Source: Streptomyces sp. BR123 (GTDB lineage Bacteria > Actinomycetota > Actinomycetes > Streptomycetales > Streptomycetaceae). From it: a stretch of DNA of 37,830 bases. The translations under genes and the position numbers were made by a program. The first letter of the stretch is position 1. Each line of letters starts with the position of its first letter. The stretch lies in the NCBI RefSeq assembly GCF_013401435.1, contig NZ_JACBGN010000044.1:1-37830 (forward strand). The letters run 5' to 3'. The notes below the pieces were generated by a model. It made no database searches, had not been told where the DNA came from, and was given only the letters and a program-made list of their open reading frames with translations. Of this stretch, positions 14,166 through 23,010 are shown piece after piece.

Positions 14166-15068
14166 TCAGGACCGCGGGGTCGGGGTGCGGAACCGGTTCA
14201 GCAGAGCGGCCGTCGCCGGATGCGGGTCCGTGTGCACGGGGTGGCGGGGCAGGCGGTGAGGCATGTCGCCGTACCACGTGCGGGACGCCGCGTACCCGAA
14301 GGCGAGGCACAGCATGCCGCCGGCCGCGTCCAGCCAGAAGTGGTTGGCGGTGGCGACGATGACGACCAGCGTGGCCGTCGGGTAGAGCAGGCCCAGGATC
14401 CGCGCCCACGGCGCCGCGGCCACCGCGTAGATCGTCAGCCCGCACCACAGCGACCAGCCGATGTGCATGGACGGCATGGCGGCGTACTGGTTCGACATGT
14501 TCTTGAGGTTGCCCGAGGCCATCGAGCCCCAGGTGTGGTGGACGAGCACCGTGTCGATGAAGTTCTCGTTCTCCATCAGCCGCGGCGGGGCGAGCGGGAA
14601 GAAGTAGTAGCCGACCAGCGCCACGCCCGTGGTGGCGAAGAGGACGAAGCGGGCGGCGGCGTACCGCCCCGGATGCCGGCGGTAGATCCAGGCGAGCACG
14701 CCGAGGGTCACCACGAAGTGGAGCGTGGCGTAGTAGTAGTTCATGCCGACGATCAGCCACGTCACCGAGTTCACGGTGTGGTTGACGGTCTTCTCCACCG
14801 CGATGCCGAGGGTGTGCTCGATGTGCCACAGCCAGTCGGCGTTCGCCAGGGCGATCGACTTCTGCTCGGGCACGGCGTTGCGGATGAGCGAGTACGTCCA
14901 GTAGCTGACCGCGATGAGCAGGATCTCGAACCAGATCCGGGGCCGGCGCGGGGCCCGCAGGCGGGTGAGGAGGGTGTGCCGGTGTTCCGGACGGGCCTCG
15001 TCGTCGACCACGGCGGGTGACGAGACGTCCGTCCTGGTTTCCAGTGTCTTCACGCTCGTTTCACCCAT
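14166..15068 (-). CDS. PAP2-superfamily integral membrane protein (Aur1/inositol-phosphotransferase-like)
   Basis: The 300-aa product has about six membrane segments and the two conserved PAP2 motifs YAAMPSMHIGWS (about residues 193-204) and ATANHFWLDAAGG (about 240-252), each carrying a catalytic His. The long first half with HTLGIAVEKTVN and VGMNYYYATLHF matches the actinobacterial Aur1-like group, acting on lipid or inositol phosphates. ATG 15068 is used; GTG at about 15053 (MKTLETRTD) is also possible. It lies 107 bases downstream of malR and probably has its own promoter. In my memory of S. coelicolor a gene of this type lies between malR and glnE. Confidence 0.88.
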   Translation of the reverse strand: MGETSVKTLETRTDVSSPAVVDDEARPEHRHTLLTRLRAPRRPRIWFEILLIAVSYWTYSLIRNAVPEQKSIALANADWLWHIEHTLGIAVEKTVNHTVNSVTWLIVGMNYYYATLHFVVTLGVLAWIYRRHPGRYAAARFVLFATTGVALVGYYFFPLAPPRLMENENFIDTVLVHHTWGSMASGNLKNMSNQYAAMPSMHIGWSLWCGLTIYAVAAAPWARILGLLYPTATLVVIVATANHFWLDAAGGMLCLAFGYAASRTWYGDMPHRLPRHPVHTDPHPATAALLNRFRTPTPRS

Positions 15069-15175
15069 GGGACGAGAGTTTGCCAGATGCCTCCTTGCCT
15101 TCGATCATCCCTCGGGACCGTCTTGCCTGCAGCCGATCGGTCCTGGGTATGACACACCCCGGAAGGACCCGGCGG

Positions 15176-16210
15176 CTACGACGGTCCCCGGTGCTGCTCG
15201 GGGCCGGACGCGGTGGACCCGCGGACCACCAGCTCGGGCAGGAAGACGAATTCGCTGTGCGGGGCCGGCGTGCCGCCGATCTCCTCCAGCAGGGTGCGCA
15301 CGGCGGCCTGGCCCATGGCCTGTACGGGCTGCCGGATCGTGGTGAGCGGCGGATCGGTGAACGCTATGAGCGGCGAGTCGTCGAAGCCGACGACCGACAC
15401 GTCCTGCGGGACGCGCAGGCCCTGCTGCCGGGCGGCGCGGATCGCGCCGAGCGCCATCATGTCGCTGGCGCAGACGATCGCCGTGCAGCCGCGCTCGATC
15501 AGCGCCGTGGTGGCGGCCTGCCCGCCCTCCAGGCTGTAGAGGGAGTGCTGGATGAGCTCCTCGACGGCGGCCTCGTCCAGGCCGAGCCGCTCCTTCATGC
15601 CGAGCCGGAAGCCCTCGATCTTGCGCAGGACGGGGACGAACCGCTTCGGGCCGACCGCCAGCCCGATCCGGGTGTGGCCGAGCGCGGTCAGGTGGGTCAC
15701 CGCGAGCTGCATCGCCGCCCGGTCGTCGGGGGAGACGAACGGGGCCTGCACCTTGTCGGAAAAGCCGTTGATCAGGACAAAGGGGACGCCCTTGGCCCGC
15801 AGTTGCTCGTAGCGGCCCATGTCGGCGGTCGTGTCGGCGTGCAGGCCGGAGACGAAGATGATCCCGGAGACCCCGCGGTCGACGAGCATCTCGGTCAGCT
15901 CGTCCTCCGTGGACCCGCCGGGGGTCTGCGTGGCGAGGACCGGCGTGTACCCCTGGCGGGTCAGCGCCTGGCCGATGACCTGGGCGAGCGCCGGGAAGAT
16001 GGGATTGTCCAGCTCGGGGGTGATCAACCCGACCAGGCCGGCGCTGCGCTGGCGCAGTTTCACCGGGCGCTCGTAGCCGAGCACGTCGAGCGCGGCCAGC
16101 ACGGATTCGCGGGTGCCTGCGGCCACACCGGGCTTGCCGTTGAGCACGCGGCTGACTGTGGCTTCGCTGACCCCCGCCTGGGCTGCGATGTCGGCAAGCC
16201 GTGCGGTCAC
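15176..16210 (-). CDS. malR: LacI-family maltose regulator MalR (Reg1 type)
   Basis: The 344-aa LacI-type repressor begins with a helix-turn-helix, [20 protein letters not shown] (residues 5-24), then a hinge helix and a periplasmic-binding-like core from GLVGLITPELDNPIFPAL. IVCASDMMALGAIRAARQQG and [20 protein letters not shown] are typical effector-domain motifs. By family and neighbourhood this is MalR/Reg1, the repressor of malEFG and amylase genes that is relieved by maltodextrins. The start is GTG 16210. A TACAGT sequence ends 8 bases upstream and no ribosome binding site is seen, so the transcript may be leaderless. A second, slightly shorter paralogue is at 23007. Confidence 0.92.
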   Translation of the reverse strand: MTARLADIAAQAGVSEATVSRVLNGKPGVAAGTRESVLAALDVLGYERPVKLRQRSAGLVGLITPELDNPIFPALAQVIGQALTRQGYTPVLATQTPGGSTEDELTEMLVDRGVSGIIFVSGLHADTTADMGRYEQLRAKGVPFVLINGFSDKVQAPFVSPDDRAAMQLAVTHLTALGHTRIGLAVGPKRFVPVLRKIEGFRLGMKERLGLDEAAVEELIQHSLYSLEGGQAATTALIERGCTAIVCASDMMALGAIRAARQQGLRVPQDVSVVGFDDSPLIAFTDPPLTTIRQPVQAMGQAAVRTLLEEIGGTPAPHSEFVFLPELVVRGSTASGPEQHRGPS

Positions 16211-16218
16211 GGGATTGG

Positions 16219-16224
16219 ACTGTA
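16219..16224 (-). promoter_or_regulatory. possible -10 element of a leaderless malR transcript
   Basis: TACAGT on the minus strand is separated from the GTG start of malR by 8 bases. With no ribosome binding site in the 25 bases between aglA1 and malR, this fits transcription beginning at the start codon. A -35 would fall inside the end of aglA1; I see no clear one. Confidence 0.35.
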
Positions 16225-16235
16225 CCGGTCGCGCA

Positions 16236-17888
16236 CTACAAAACCCACCAGGTGCACGAATCCGGGGGAAGGCGGACGGTCCGGCCGTCCGTCTCCACGG
16301 GCGCGCTGGAGAGTACGGGACGGCCCGGCGAGGGCAGTTCTAGCGGCTCGGTCCGGGTGTTGAGGGTGCAGGCGAAGCCGGGCCGGGTGAACAGCAGCAC
16401 CCCCTCGGGGGCCGGCTGCCAGGCCAGCGGGCCCGCGTCCGGGGAGCCGAGGCCCGGCAGGGCCCGGCGCAGCTCCAGGGCGGCCCGGTACAGCTCCAGG
16501 GTGGAGTGCGGGTTGCCGGTCTGCGCGGCCACGGTCAGGGAGCCCCAGCCGCGCGGCTGCGGCAGCCAGCTCCGGCCGGACGGGCCGAAGCCGAACGGCG
16601 GCTCCAGCCCGGACCAGGGCAGCGGGATGCGGCAGCCGTCGCGCAGCCCGTCCTGGCCGGCGGTGCGGCGGAAGGCGGGATCCCGGCGGACCTCGTCGGG
16701 GAGGTCGGTCACCTCGGGCAGGCCGAGCTCCTCGCCCTGGTACAGGTACGCCGACCCGGGCAGGGCCAGCATCAGCAGCGCGGCGGCCCTCGCCCGCGCC
16801 AGGCCGCGCGGCCCGTCGCCGTTGCCGTAGCGGGTGACGTGGCGCACGACGTCGTGGTTTGACAGGACCCAGGTGGTCGGGGCGCCGACGGCGGAGGTCG
16901 CGGCGAGCGACTCCTCGATCACGGTGCGCATCGCCGCGGCGTCCCAGGGGCAGTTCAGGAACCGGAAGTTGAACGCCTGGTGCAGCTCGTCGGGCCGGAC
17001 GTACAGGGCGAGCCGCTCGGACGTCGGCGCCCAGGCCTCGGCGACGCCGATGCGCGGGCCCTCGTACGAGTCGAGGAGGAGGCGCCAGGAGCGGTGGATC
17101 TCGTGGACGCCGTCCTGGTCGAAGAAGGGGAGCGGCTCGGTGCCGATCAGGGTGGCCTGGGCGCCGCGGCCGATGTCGGGCAGGCCCGGCGCCTTGACCA
17201 TGCCGTGGGCGACGTCGATGCGGAAGCCGTCCACGCCGAGGTCGAGCCAGAAGCGCAGGACGGAGGCGAACTCCTCCGCGACCTCGGGGTGCTCCCAGTT
17301 CAGGTCCGGCTGTTGGGGTGCGAAGAGGTGCAGGTACCAGTCGCCGTCCGGGGTGCGGGTCCAGGCGGGGCCGCCGAAGACGGACTCCCAGTCGTTCGGG
17401 GGTTCGCAGCCGTCGGCGCCGCGGCCGGGGCGGAAGTGGTAGCGGGCCCGGGACGGGCTCGCCGGGCCGGCGGCGAGGGCCTCCCGGAACCAGGGGTGCC
17501 GGTCGGAGGTGTGGTTGGGGACGACGTCGACGATGACCCTCAGGCCCAGGGCGTGGGCGGCGCGGACCAGGTCGTCGGCGTCGGCCAGGTCGCCGAAGAC
17601 GGGGTCGACGGCCCGGTAGTCGGCGACGTCGTAGCCGCCGTCGGCCTGCGGGGAGGCGTAGAACGGCGTCAGCCACACGGCGTCGACGCCGAGCCGGGCC
17701 AGATGCGGCAGCCGGGAGCGCACCCCGCGCAGGTCGCCGATGCCGTCGCCGTCGCTGTCCGCGAAGGAGCGGACGTACACCTGGTAGATGACGGCATCGC
17801 GCCACCAGCCGACGGTGTCCTCGACGGCGCTTTCAGTGGTCTTGCCGGAAGCGCTTGCAAGCCCGGCCGCGGTCAGCTCATGGGTCAT
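16236..17888 (-). CDS. alpha-glucosidase, GH13 (aglA copy 1)
   Basis: The 550-aa cytosolic enzyme has the GH13 oligo-1,6/alpha-glucosidase layout, beginning WWRDAVIYQVYVRSFADSDG. The catalytic residues are nucleophile Asp225 (GFRIDVAH), acid/base Glu284 (GVAEAW) and Asp346 (LSNHDVVRH); VVPNHTSD supplies the region-I His. No signal peptide is present, so it would hydrolyse imported maltodextrins inside the cell. It is divergent from malE and followed 25 bases later by malR. Its first codons contain the operator-like palindrome GCTTGCAAGC (17853-17862), so repressor binding could cover the start of the gene. A close paralogue (aglA copy 2) lies at 21403. Confidence 0.92.
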   Translation of the reverse strand: MTHELTAAGLASASGKTTESAVEDTVGWWRDAVIYQVYVRSFADSDGDGIGDLRGVRSRLPHLARLGVDAVWLTPFYASPQADGGYDVADYRAVDPVFGDLADADDLVRAAHALGLRVIVDVVPNHTSDRHPWFREALAAGPASPSRARYHFRPGRGADGCEPPNDWESVFGGPAWTRTPDGDWYLHLFAPQQPDLNWEHPEVAEEFASVLRFWLDLGVDGFRIDVAHGMVKAPGLPDIGRGAQATLIGTEPLPFFDQDGVHEIHRSWRLLLDSYEGPRIGVAEAWAPTSERLALYVRPDELHQAFNFRFLNCPWDAAAMRTVIEESLAATSAVGAPTTWVLSNHDVVRHVTRYGNGDGPRGLARARAAALLMLALPGSAYLYQGEELGLPEVTDLPDEVRRDPAFRRTAGQDGLRDGCRIPLPWSGLEPPFGFGPSGRSWLPQPRGWGSLTVAAQTGNPHSTLELYRAALELRRALPGLGSPDAGPLAWQPAPEGVLLFTRPGFACTLNTRTEPLELPSPGRPVLSSAPVETDGRTVRLPPDSCTWWVL

Positions 17889-18048
17889 ATCGGGCTCAAC
17901 GCGGCCACATGCCCCCTGGTTGCGGGCTGCTCACCGCCTGCTTGCAGGGCTGATGACCCGACGGGAGTTGGAACGACCAGCAAGCGGCGGCAACCTTCAG
18001 GACACGCGGTTGTAACGATCCCCTCCGCTTGCAGAAAATTGCCGCAAG
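17841..18048. promoter_or_regulatory. cluster of CTTGC/GCAAG operator-like sites between aglA1 and malE
   Basis: CTTGC or GCAAG occurs at 17841-17845, 17853-17862 (perfect palindrome GCTTGCAAGC), 17941-17947 (CTTGCAG), 17980-17984 (GCAAG) and as CTTGC-N11-GCAAG at 18028-18048. CTTGCA-type repeats are, from published work on Reg1/MalR, the binding sites of this LacI regulator. The last site is about 85 bases before malE and would control it; the first two lie inside the aglA1 coding start. Confidence 0.7.
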
Positions 18049-18132
18049 CCCTTTCGGACAGCTTTCAGGCTTGTTACGTTCCCTGCAACTCGGGACCGCG
18101 AGGGAGCGGCCGGGATCATCGAAGGAGTTCAT

Positions 18133-19404
18133 ATGCGGCGTGGCATAGCGGCCACCGCGCTGGTCGCGACCCTGGCGCTCGCGGCGACGGCTTGCGGCGG
18201 TGACACCAAGGACGACAGCGGCACCCAGGCCGGCGGGGAGCTCTCCGGCACGGTCACGTGGTGGGACACCTCCAACGATGCCGAGAAGGCCAGCTTCCAG
18301 AAGATCGCCGAGGCGTTCACCGCGAAGCACCCGAAGGTGACCGTCAAGTACGTCAACGTCCCGTACGGCGACGCGCAGAACAAGGTCAAGAACGCCTTCA
18401 GCAGCGGCTCCGAGGCCCCCGACGTGATCCGCGCCGACGTCGGCTGGGTCGCGGACTTCGCCTCGCTCGGGTACCTGGACCAGGTCCCGGCCGACACCGC
18501 CAAGAAGGTCGACGCCGACTTCCTGCCGCAGGCCGCGGCCAGCGGCAAGTACGAGGGCAAGACCTACGCGGTCCCGCAGGTCATCGACACCCTCGGCCTC
18601 TTCTACAACAAGAAGATGCTCGCCGACGCCGGCGTCCAGCCCCCCAAGAACCTGGAGGAGCTGAAGACCGCCGCCGCCGCGATCAAGGCGAAGACCGGCA
18701 AGGCCGGCCTGTACCTCCGCGGCGACGACTCCTACTGGTTCCTGCCGCTGATCTACGGCGAGGGCGGCGACCTGGTCGACGCGAAGAACAAGGCCGTCAC
18801 GGTCGACAACGAGGCCGGCGTCAAGGCGTTCAAGGCCGCCCGTGACCTGGTCGCCTCCGGTGCAGCCGTCACCAACTCCACCGACGGCTACCAGAACATG
18901 CAGACCGCCTTCAAGACCGGCCAGGTCGCCATGATGGTCAACGGTCCCTGGGGCATCAAGGACACCTACGCCGGCGAGCAGTTCACGGACAAGGCCAACC
19001 TGGGCATCGCCCCGGTCCCGGCCGGCTCGGTCAAGGCGGGCGGCCCGCAGGGCGGCCACGACCTCGCCGTCTACGCCGGGTCGAAGAACCGCGCCGCCGC
19101 GCACGCCTTCGTCGAGTACATGACCTCGCAGGAGGTCCAGGTCCAGTCCGCCAAGGAGCTCAGCCTGCTCCCGACCCGGACCGCCGCCTACGACCAGGCC
19201 GACGTCAAGTCCAACGAGATGGTCCAGTTCTTCAAGCCGGCCGTGGACAAGGCCGTCGAGCGCGCCTGGATCCCGGAGAACGGCTCCCTCTTCGAGCCGC
19301 TGAAGGTCGAATACACCAAGGCCGTCACCGGGGCCTCGACCCCCGAGGACGCCGCCAAGGCCGCCGGCGCCGAGTTCCGCAAGATCCTCAAGGGCTGGAA
19401 GTAA
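18133..19404 (+). CDS. malE: maltose/maltodextrin-binding lipoprotein MalE
   Basis: ATG 18133 has GGAG 8 bases upstream. The 423-aa product has a lipoprotein signal peptide with the lipobox AATAC (acceptor Cys21), followed by a group-1 extracellular solute-binding fold: TVTWWDTSNDAEKASFQKIA, EAPDVIRADVGWVADFASLG and MMVNGPWGIKDTY. It would capture maltodextrins and deliver them to MalF/MalG. It is the first gene of the malEFG-aglA2-lacI2 transcript. Expression is probably repressed through the CTTGC sites just upstream. No transporter ATPase is encoded nearby; MsiK, encoded elsewhere in Streptomyces, is the usual partner. Confidence 0.95.
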   Translation: MRRGIAATALVATLALAATACGGDTKDDSGTQAGGELSGTVTWWDTSNDAEKASFQKIAEAFTAKHPKVTVKYVNVPYGDAQNKVKNAFSSGSEAPDVIRADVGWVADFASLGYLDQVPADTAKKVDADFLPQAAASGKYEGKTYAVPQVIDTLGLFYNKKMLADAGVQPPKNLEELKTAAAAIKAKTGKAGLYLRGDDSYWFLPLIYGEGGDLVDAKNKAVTVDNEAGVKAFKAARDLVASGAAVTNSTDGYQNMQTAFKTGQVAMMVNGPWGIKDTYAGEQFTDKANLGIAPVPAGSVKAGGPQGGHDLAVYAGSKNRAAAHAFVEYMTSQEVQVQSAKELSLLPTRTAAYDQADVKSNEMVQFFKPAVDKAVERAWIPENGSLFEPLKVEYTKAVTGASTPEDAAKAAGAEFRKILKGWK

Positions 19405-19412
19405 CAACGACC

Positions 19413-20456
19413 ATGGCTGCTGACACCAGCCAGTCGGTGGCAACGGCCGCGGGCGACGACGAGAACCTCGTCGCCCGCGGCCGGAGCCGCACGGCTGAGG
19501 GCTCGAACCCGAAGAAGCGCGCCGCGGACCGCGGCGGGCTCAAGCGTGCTTTCGCCACGCACTGGTACGCCTGGGCCATGGTCGCCCCGGTCGTGATCGT
19601 GCTCGGCGTCATCATCGGCTGGCCGCTCGTGCGAGGCGTCTACCTGTCGCTGACGAACGCCAACGAGCGCAACGTCGCCCGTACGATCGGCGCCAATCAC
19701 ATCGACGCCACGTACGAGTTCGTCGGGCTCGACAACTACGCGGCCGTGCTCGCCGACCCGGTGTTCGTGCAGCGGCTGCTGTGGACGGTGGTGTGGACCG
19801 TCGCGTGCGTGTCCGTCACCTTCGCCCTGGGGCTGGCCCTGGCCAACATGCTGAACCGGGAGTTCAAGGGCCGCGCCGCCTACCGGATGGCGCTCATCCT
19901 GCCCTGGGCCGTCCCCGGCTTCGTCTCGGTCTTCGCCTGGCGGTTCCTCTTCAACCGCGACAACGGCATCCTCAACAAGCTCCTCGAAGGCGGCGGCATC
20001 GCAGCCGTCCCGTGGCTCGACGACCCGACCTGGGCCAAGGTCTCCGTCATCGCCGTCAACGTCTGGCTCGGCATCCCCTTCATGATGGTCGCCCTCCTCG
20101 GCGGCCTCCAGTCCATCCCGGGCGAGCTCTACGAAGCCGCCGAGATGGACGGCGCCAGCACCTGGCAGCGCTTCCGGCACATCACCCTGCCCGGGCTGCG
20201 GTCGGTGAGCATGACCGTGATCCTGCTCTCCACCATCTGGACCTTCAACATGTTCCCGGTGATCTTCCTGCTGACGCGGGGCGGACCGGGCGACGCCACC
20301 GAGATCCTGGTCACCCAGGCCTTCCGGCAGGCGTTCGTGGCGAGCCCGCGCGACTTCGCCGGCTCCGCGACCTGGGGCGTGCTCATCCTCGCCCTCCTCA
20401 TGATCTTCGCGCTGGTCTACCGACGGGCGCTGCGCAAGCAGGGAGAGGTGTGGTGA
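19413..20456 (+). CDS. malF: maltose ABC transporter permease MalF
   Basis: The ATG is 8 bases after the malE stop. The 347-aa protein has about six membrane segments and the permease EAA loop YEAAEMDGASTWQRFRHITL (EAA at residues 241-243), which contacts the ATPase. An N-terminal hydrophilic extension of about 45 residues rich in Arg and Ala precedes the first helix (WYAWAMVAPVVIVLGVIIGW). The long external loop typical of enterobacterial MalF is missing, as is usual in Gram-positive homologues. The stop overlaps the malG start by four bases. Confidence 0.95.
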   Translation: MAADTSQSVATAAGDDENLVARGRSRTAEGSNPKKRAADRGGLKRAFATHWYAWAMVAPVVIVLGVIIGWPLVRGVYLSLTNANERNVARTIGANHIDATYEFVGLDNYAAVLADPVFVQRLLWTVVWTVACVSVTFALGLALANMLNREFKGRAAYRMALILPWAVPGFVSVFAWRFLFNRDNGILNKLLEGGGIAAVPWLDDPTWAKVSVIAVNVWLGIPFMMVALLGGLQSIPGELYEAAEMDGASTWQRFRHITLPGLRSVSMTVILLSTIWTFNMFPVIFLLTRGGPGDATEILVTQAFRQAFVASPRDFAGSATWGVLILALLMIFALVYRRALRKQGEVW

Positions 20457-21340
20457 CGACCGTGGCCACCTCCACGACGACCAGCCGGTCTGCCGATCGC
20501 GCGAAGGGGAACGAGCGGGGCAAGCGCTCGCCGCTCGCCTCCGTCGGGCTGCACGCGACCCTCGTCGTCGCCTCCGTGATCGCCGTCTTCCCCGTGCTGT
20601 GGGTGCTCCTGACCTCCCTCAAGCCCGCGAAGCACGCGATCACCACCGACTTCGTCAAGGAACCCACCCTCGAGAACTACCGCTACCTGGTGGAGCAGAC
20701 CTCCTTCTTCACCTGGTTCGGCAACTCCGTGCTGGTGGCCGGCATCACGACCGTGCTCGGCGTGTTCATCGCCGCGACCACCGGGTACGCCGTCAGCCGG
20801 TTCAGGTTCCCGGGCATGAAGCCGCTCATGTGGACCCTGCTGATCACGCAGATGTTCCCCATGGCCATCCTGATCGTCCCGCTCTACAACCTGATGGGGC
20901 AGCTCGGCCTGCTGAACCAGCCGGTCGGACTGATCATCACCTACCTGACCATCGCCGTGCCGTTCTGCGCCTGGATGATGAAGGGCTTCTTCGACACCAT
21001 CCCGGTCGAGATCGACGAATCCGGCCGTGTCGACGGACTCAACCCCTTCGGCACCTTCTGGCGCCTCATCCTGCCGCTCGCCAAGCCCGGCCTGGCCGTC
21101 ACCGGCTTCTACTCGTTCATCACCGCCTGGGGCGAGGTCGCCTACGCCTCCGCGTTCATGGTCGGCGACCAGAACCTCACCCTGGCGGGCGGCCTGCAGA
21201 CCTTCGTCACGCAGTACACCGCCAACTGGGGTCCGATGACGGCCGCCTCGGTCCTCATCGCCATCCCCGCCGCCATCTTCTTCGTCTTCGCCCAGCGTCA
21301 CCTCGTTGCCGGGATGACGGCGGGCGCCACCAAGGGCTGA
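20453..21340 (+). CDS. malG: maltose ABC transporter permease MalG
   Basis: GTG 20453 overlaps the malF stop as GTGA and has GGAGAGG just upstream; GTG 20450 is possible as well. The 295-aa product has a polar N-terminus of about 30 residues, then six membrane helices. The EAA-like loop EIDESGRVDGLNPFGTFWRL lies at about residues 186-205. It pairs with MalF to form the channel for maltodextrin uptake. A gap of 62 bases without recognisable signals separates it from aglA copy 2. Confidence 0.95.
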   Translation: MTTVATSTTTSRSADRAKGNERGKRSPLASVGLHATLVVASVIAVFPVLWVLLTSLKPAKHAITTDFVKEPTLENYRYLVEQTSFFTWFGNSVLVAGITTVLGVFIAATTGYAVSRFRFPGMKPLMWTLLITQMFPMAILIVPLYNLMGQLGLLNQPVGLIITYLTIAVPFCAWMMKGFFDTIPVEIDESGRVDGLNPFGTFWRLILPLAKPGLAVTGFYSFITAWGEVAYASAFMVGDQNLTLAGGLQTFVTQYTANWGPMTAASVLIAIPAAIFFVFAQRHLVAGMTAGATKG

Positions 21341-21402
21341 CCACCCGGCGCCCCGACCCACACATCATCCTCACCCCCGGCCCGAACCCAACCAAGGACG
21401 TC

Positions 21403-23010
21403 ATGACCCAGCACCTCGCCGAAACACTCCCCACCGCCACCGGCACTGCGCCCGGCTGGTGGAGAGAAGCGGTGATCTACCAGGTCTATCCGCGCAGCTT
21501 CGCCGACTCCAACGGAGACGGCATGGGGGACCTCGCAGGCATCCGCAGCAGACTGCCCTACCTCAAGGAACTGGGCGTCGACGCCGTCTGGCTCAGCCCG
21601 TTCTACGCCTCCCCGCAGGCCGACGCCGGCTACGACGTCGCCGACTACCGGGCCATCGACCCCATGTTCGGCACCCTGCACGACGCCGACGCCGTGATCC
21701 GCGAAGCACACGGCCTGGGCCTGCGCATCATCGTCGACCTCGTCCCCAACCACTGCTCCGACCAGCACGAATGGTTCAAGCAGGCGCTGCGGGAGGGCCC
21801 CGGCACGCCGCTGCGCGAGCGCTTCCACTTCCGCCCCGGCAAGGGCGAGAACGGCGAGGAGCCGCCGAACGACTGGGAGTCGATCTTCGGCGGACCGGCC
21901 TGGACGCGCGTGGCCGACGGCGAGTGGTACCTGCACCTCTTCGCGCCCGAGCAGCCCGACTTCAACTGGGACCACCCTGCCGTACAGGACGAGTTCCGGT
22001 CCGTGCTGCGGTTCTGGCTGGACCTCGGGGTGGACGGCTTCCGGATCGACGTCGCCCACGGGCTCGTCAAGGCCCCCGGACTGCCCGACCTCGGCCGCGA
22101 CGAGCAGCTCAAGCTGCTCGGCAACCAGGTGCTCCCCTTCTTCGACCAGGACGGCGTCCACGAGATCTACCGCGCCTGGCGCAAGGTCCTCGACGAGTAC
22201 GACGGCGAGCGGATCGGCGTCGCCGAGGCCTGGACGCCCAGCGCGGACCGGACCGCCCTGTACCTGCGGCCCGACGAGCTGCACCAGGCGTTCAACTTCC
22301 ACTACCTGACCACCGGATGGGACGCGGCCGCACTGCGCGCCACGATCGACGAGTCGCTGGACGCCATGCGGCCCGTGGGCGCACCGACGACGTGGGTGCT
22401 GTCCAACCACGACGTCGTGCGCCACGCCACCCGCTTCGGGGACGGCGACGCGGAGCTCGGTCTGCGGCGGGCGCGCGCCGCCGCGCTGCTGATGCTGGCG
22501 CTGCCCGGGTCGGCGTACGTCTACCAGGGCGAGGAGCTCGGCCTGCCGGAGGTCGTCGACCTGCCGGACGAGGTGCGCCAGGACCCGTCGTTCTTCAAGG
22601 AGAACGGGCAGGACGGGCTGCGCGACGGATGCCGTGTGCCGATCCCGTGGGGCGGCACCGAGGCCCCGTACGGCTTCGGGACGGGCGGCAGCTGGCTGCC
22701 GCAGCCCGAGGAGTGGGCGGGGCTGAGCGTGGAGGCGCAGACCGGCGACCCGGGCTCCACGCTGGAGCTGTACCGCAGCGCCCTGAGGATCCGCCGCGAG
22801 CGGGCCGACCTCGGCGCCGGCGACTCCGTGGAGTGGCTGCCCTCCCCGGACGGCGTCCTCGCCTTCCGCCGCGGCGGGTTCGTCTGCACCGTCAACACCA
22901 CGGCCGAACCGGTCGCCGTACCCGTGCCCGGCACCGTCCTGCTGGCCAGCGGCGACCTCGCCGAACCGGGCACCCTGCCCGCCGACACGGCGGTGTGGTG
23001 GCAGGGGTGA
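21403..23010 (+). CDS. aglA: alpha-glucosidase, GH13 (aglA copy 2)
   Basis: ATG 21403 follows AAGGAC. The 535-aa intracellular enzyme begins MTQHLAETLP and has WWREAVIYQVYPRSFADSNG. The catalytic residues are nucleophile Asp216 (GFRIDVAH), acid/base Glu275 (GVAEAW) and Asp337 (LSNHDVVRH). It is closely related to the enzyme at 16236 throughout. It sits in the position usually occupied by aglA, downstream of malEFG, so this copy is the better match for the conventional gene. It would convert imported maltodextrins to glucose. The stop overlaps the start of the second lacI-type gene (GTGA). Confidence 0.93.
   Translation: MTQHLAETLPTATGTAPGWWREAVIYQVYPRSFADSNGDGMGDLAGIRSRLPYLKELGVDAVWLSPFYASPQADAGYDVADYRAIDPMFGTLHDADAVIREAHGLGLRIIVDLVPNHCSDQHEWFKQALREGPGTPLRERFHFRPGKGENGEEPPNDWESIFGGPAWTRVADGEWYLHLFAPEQPDFNWDHPAVQDEFRSVLRFWLDLGVDGFRIDVAHGLVKAPGLPDLGRDEQLKLLGNQVLPFFDQDGVHEIYRAWRKVLDEYDGERIGVAEAWTPSADRTALYLRPDELHQAFNFHYLTTGWDAAALRATIDESLDAMRPVGAPTTWVLSNHDVVRHATRFGDGDAELGLRRARAAALLMLALPGSAYVYQGEELGLPEVVDLPDEVRQDPSFFKENGQDGLRDGCRVPIPWGGTEAPYGFGTGGSWLPQPEEWAGLSVEAQTGDPGSTLELYRSALRIRRERADLGAGDSVEWLPSPDGVLAFRRGGFVCTVNTTAEPVAVPVPGTVLLASGDLAEPGTLPADTAVWWQG

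Noticed and set aside
17896..19443. 515-aa minus-strand open frame opposite malE
   Set aside because: MalE on the plus strand has a signal peptide, lipobox, ribosome binding site and family motifs; the antisense frame has none.
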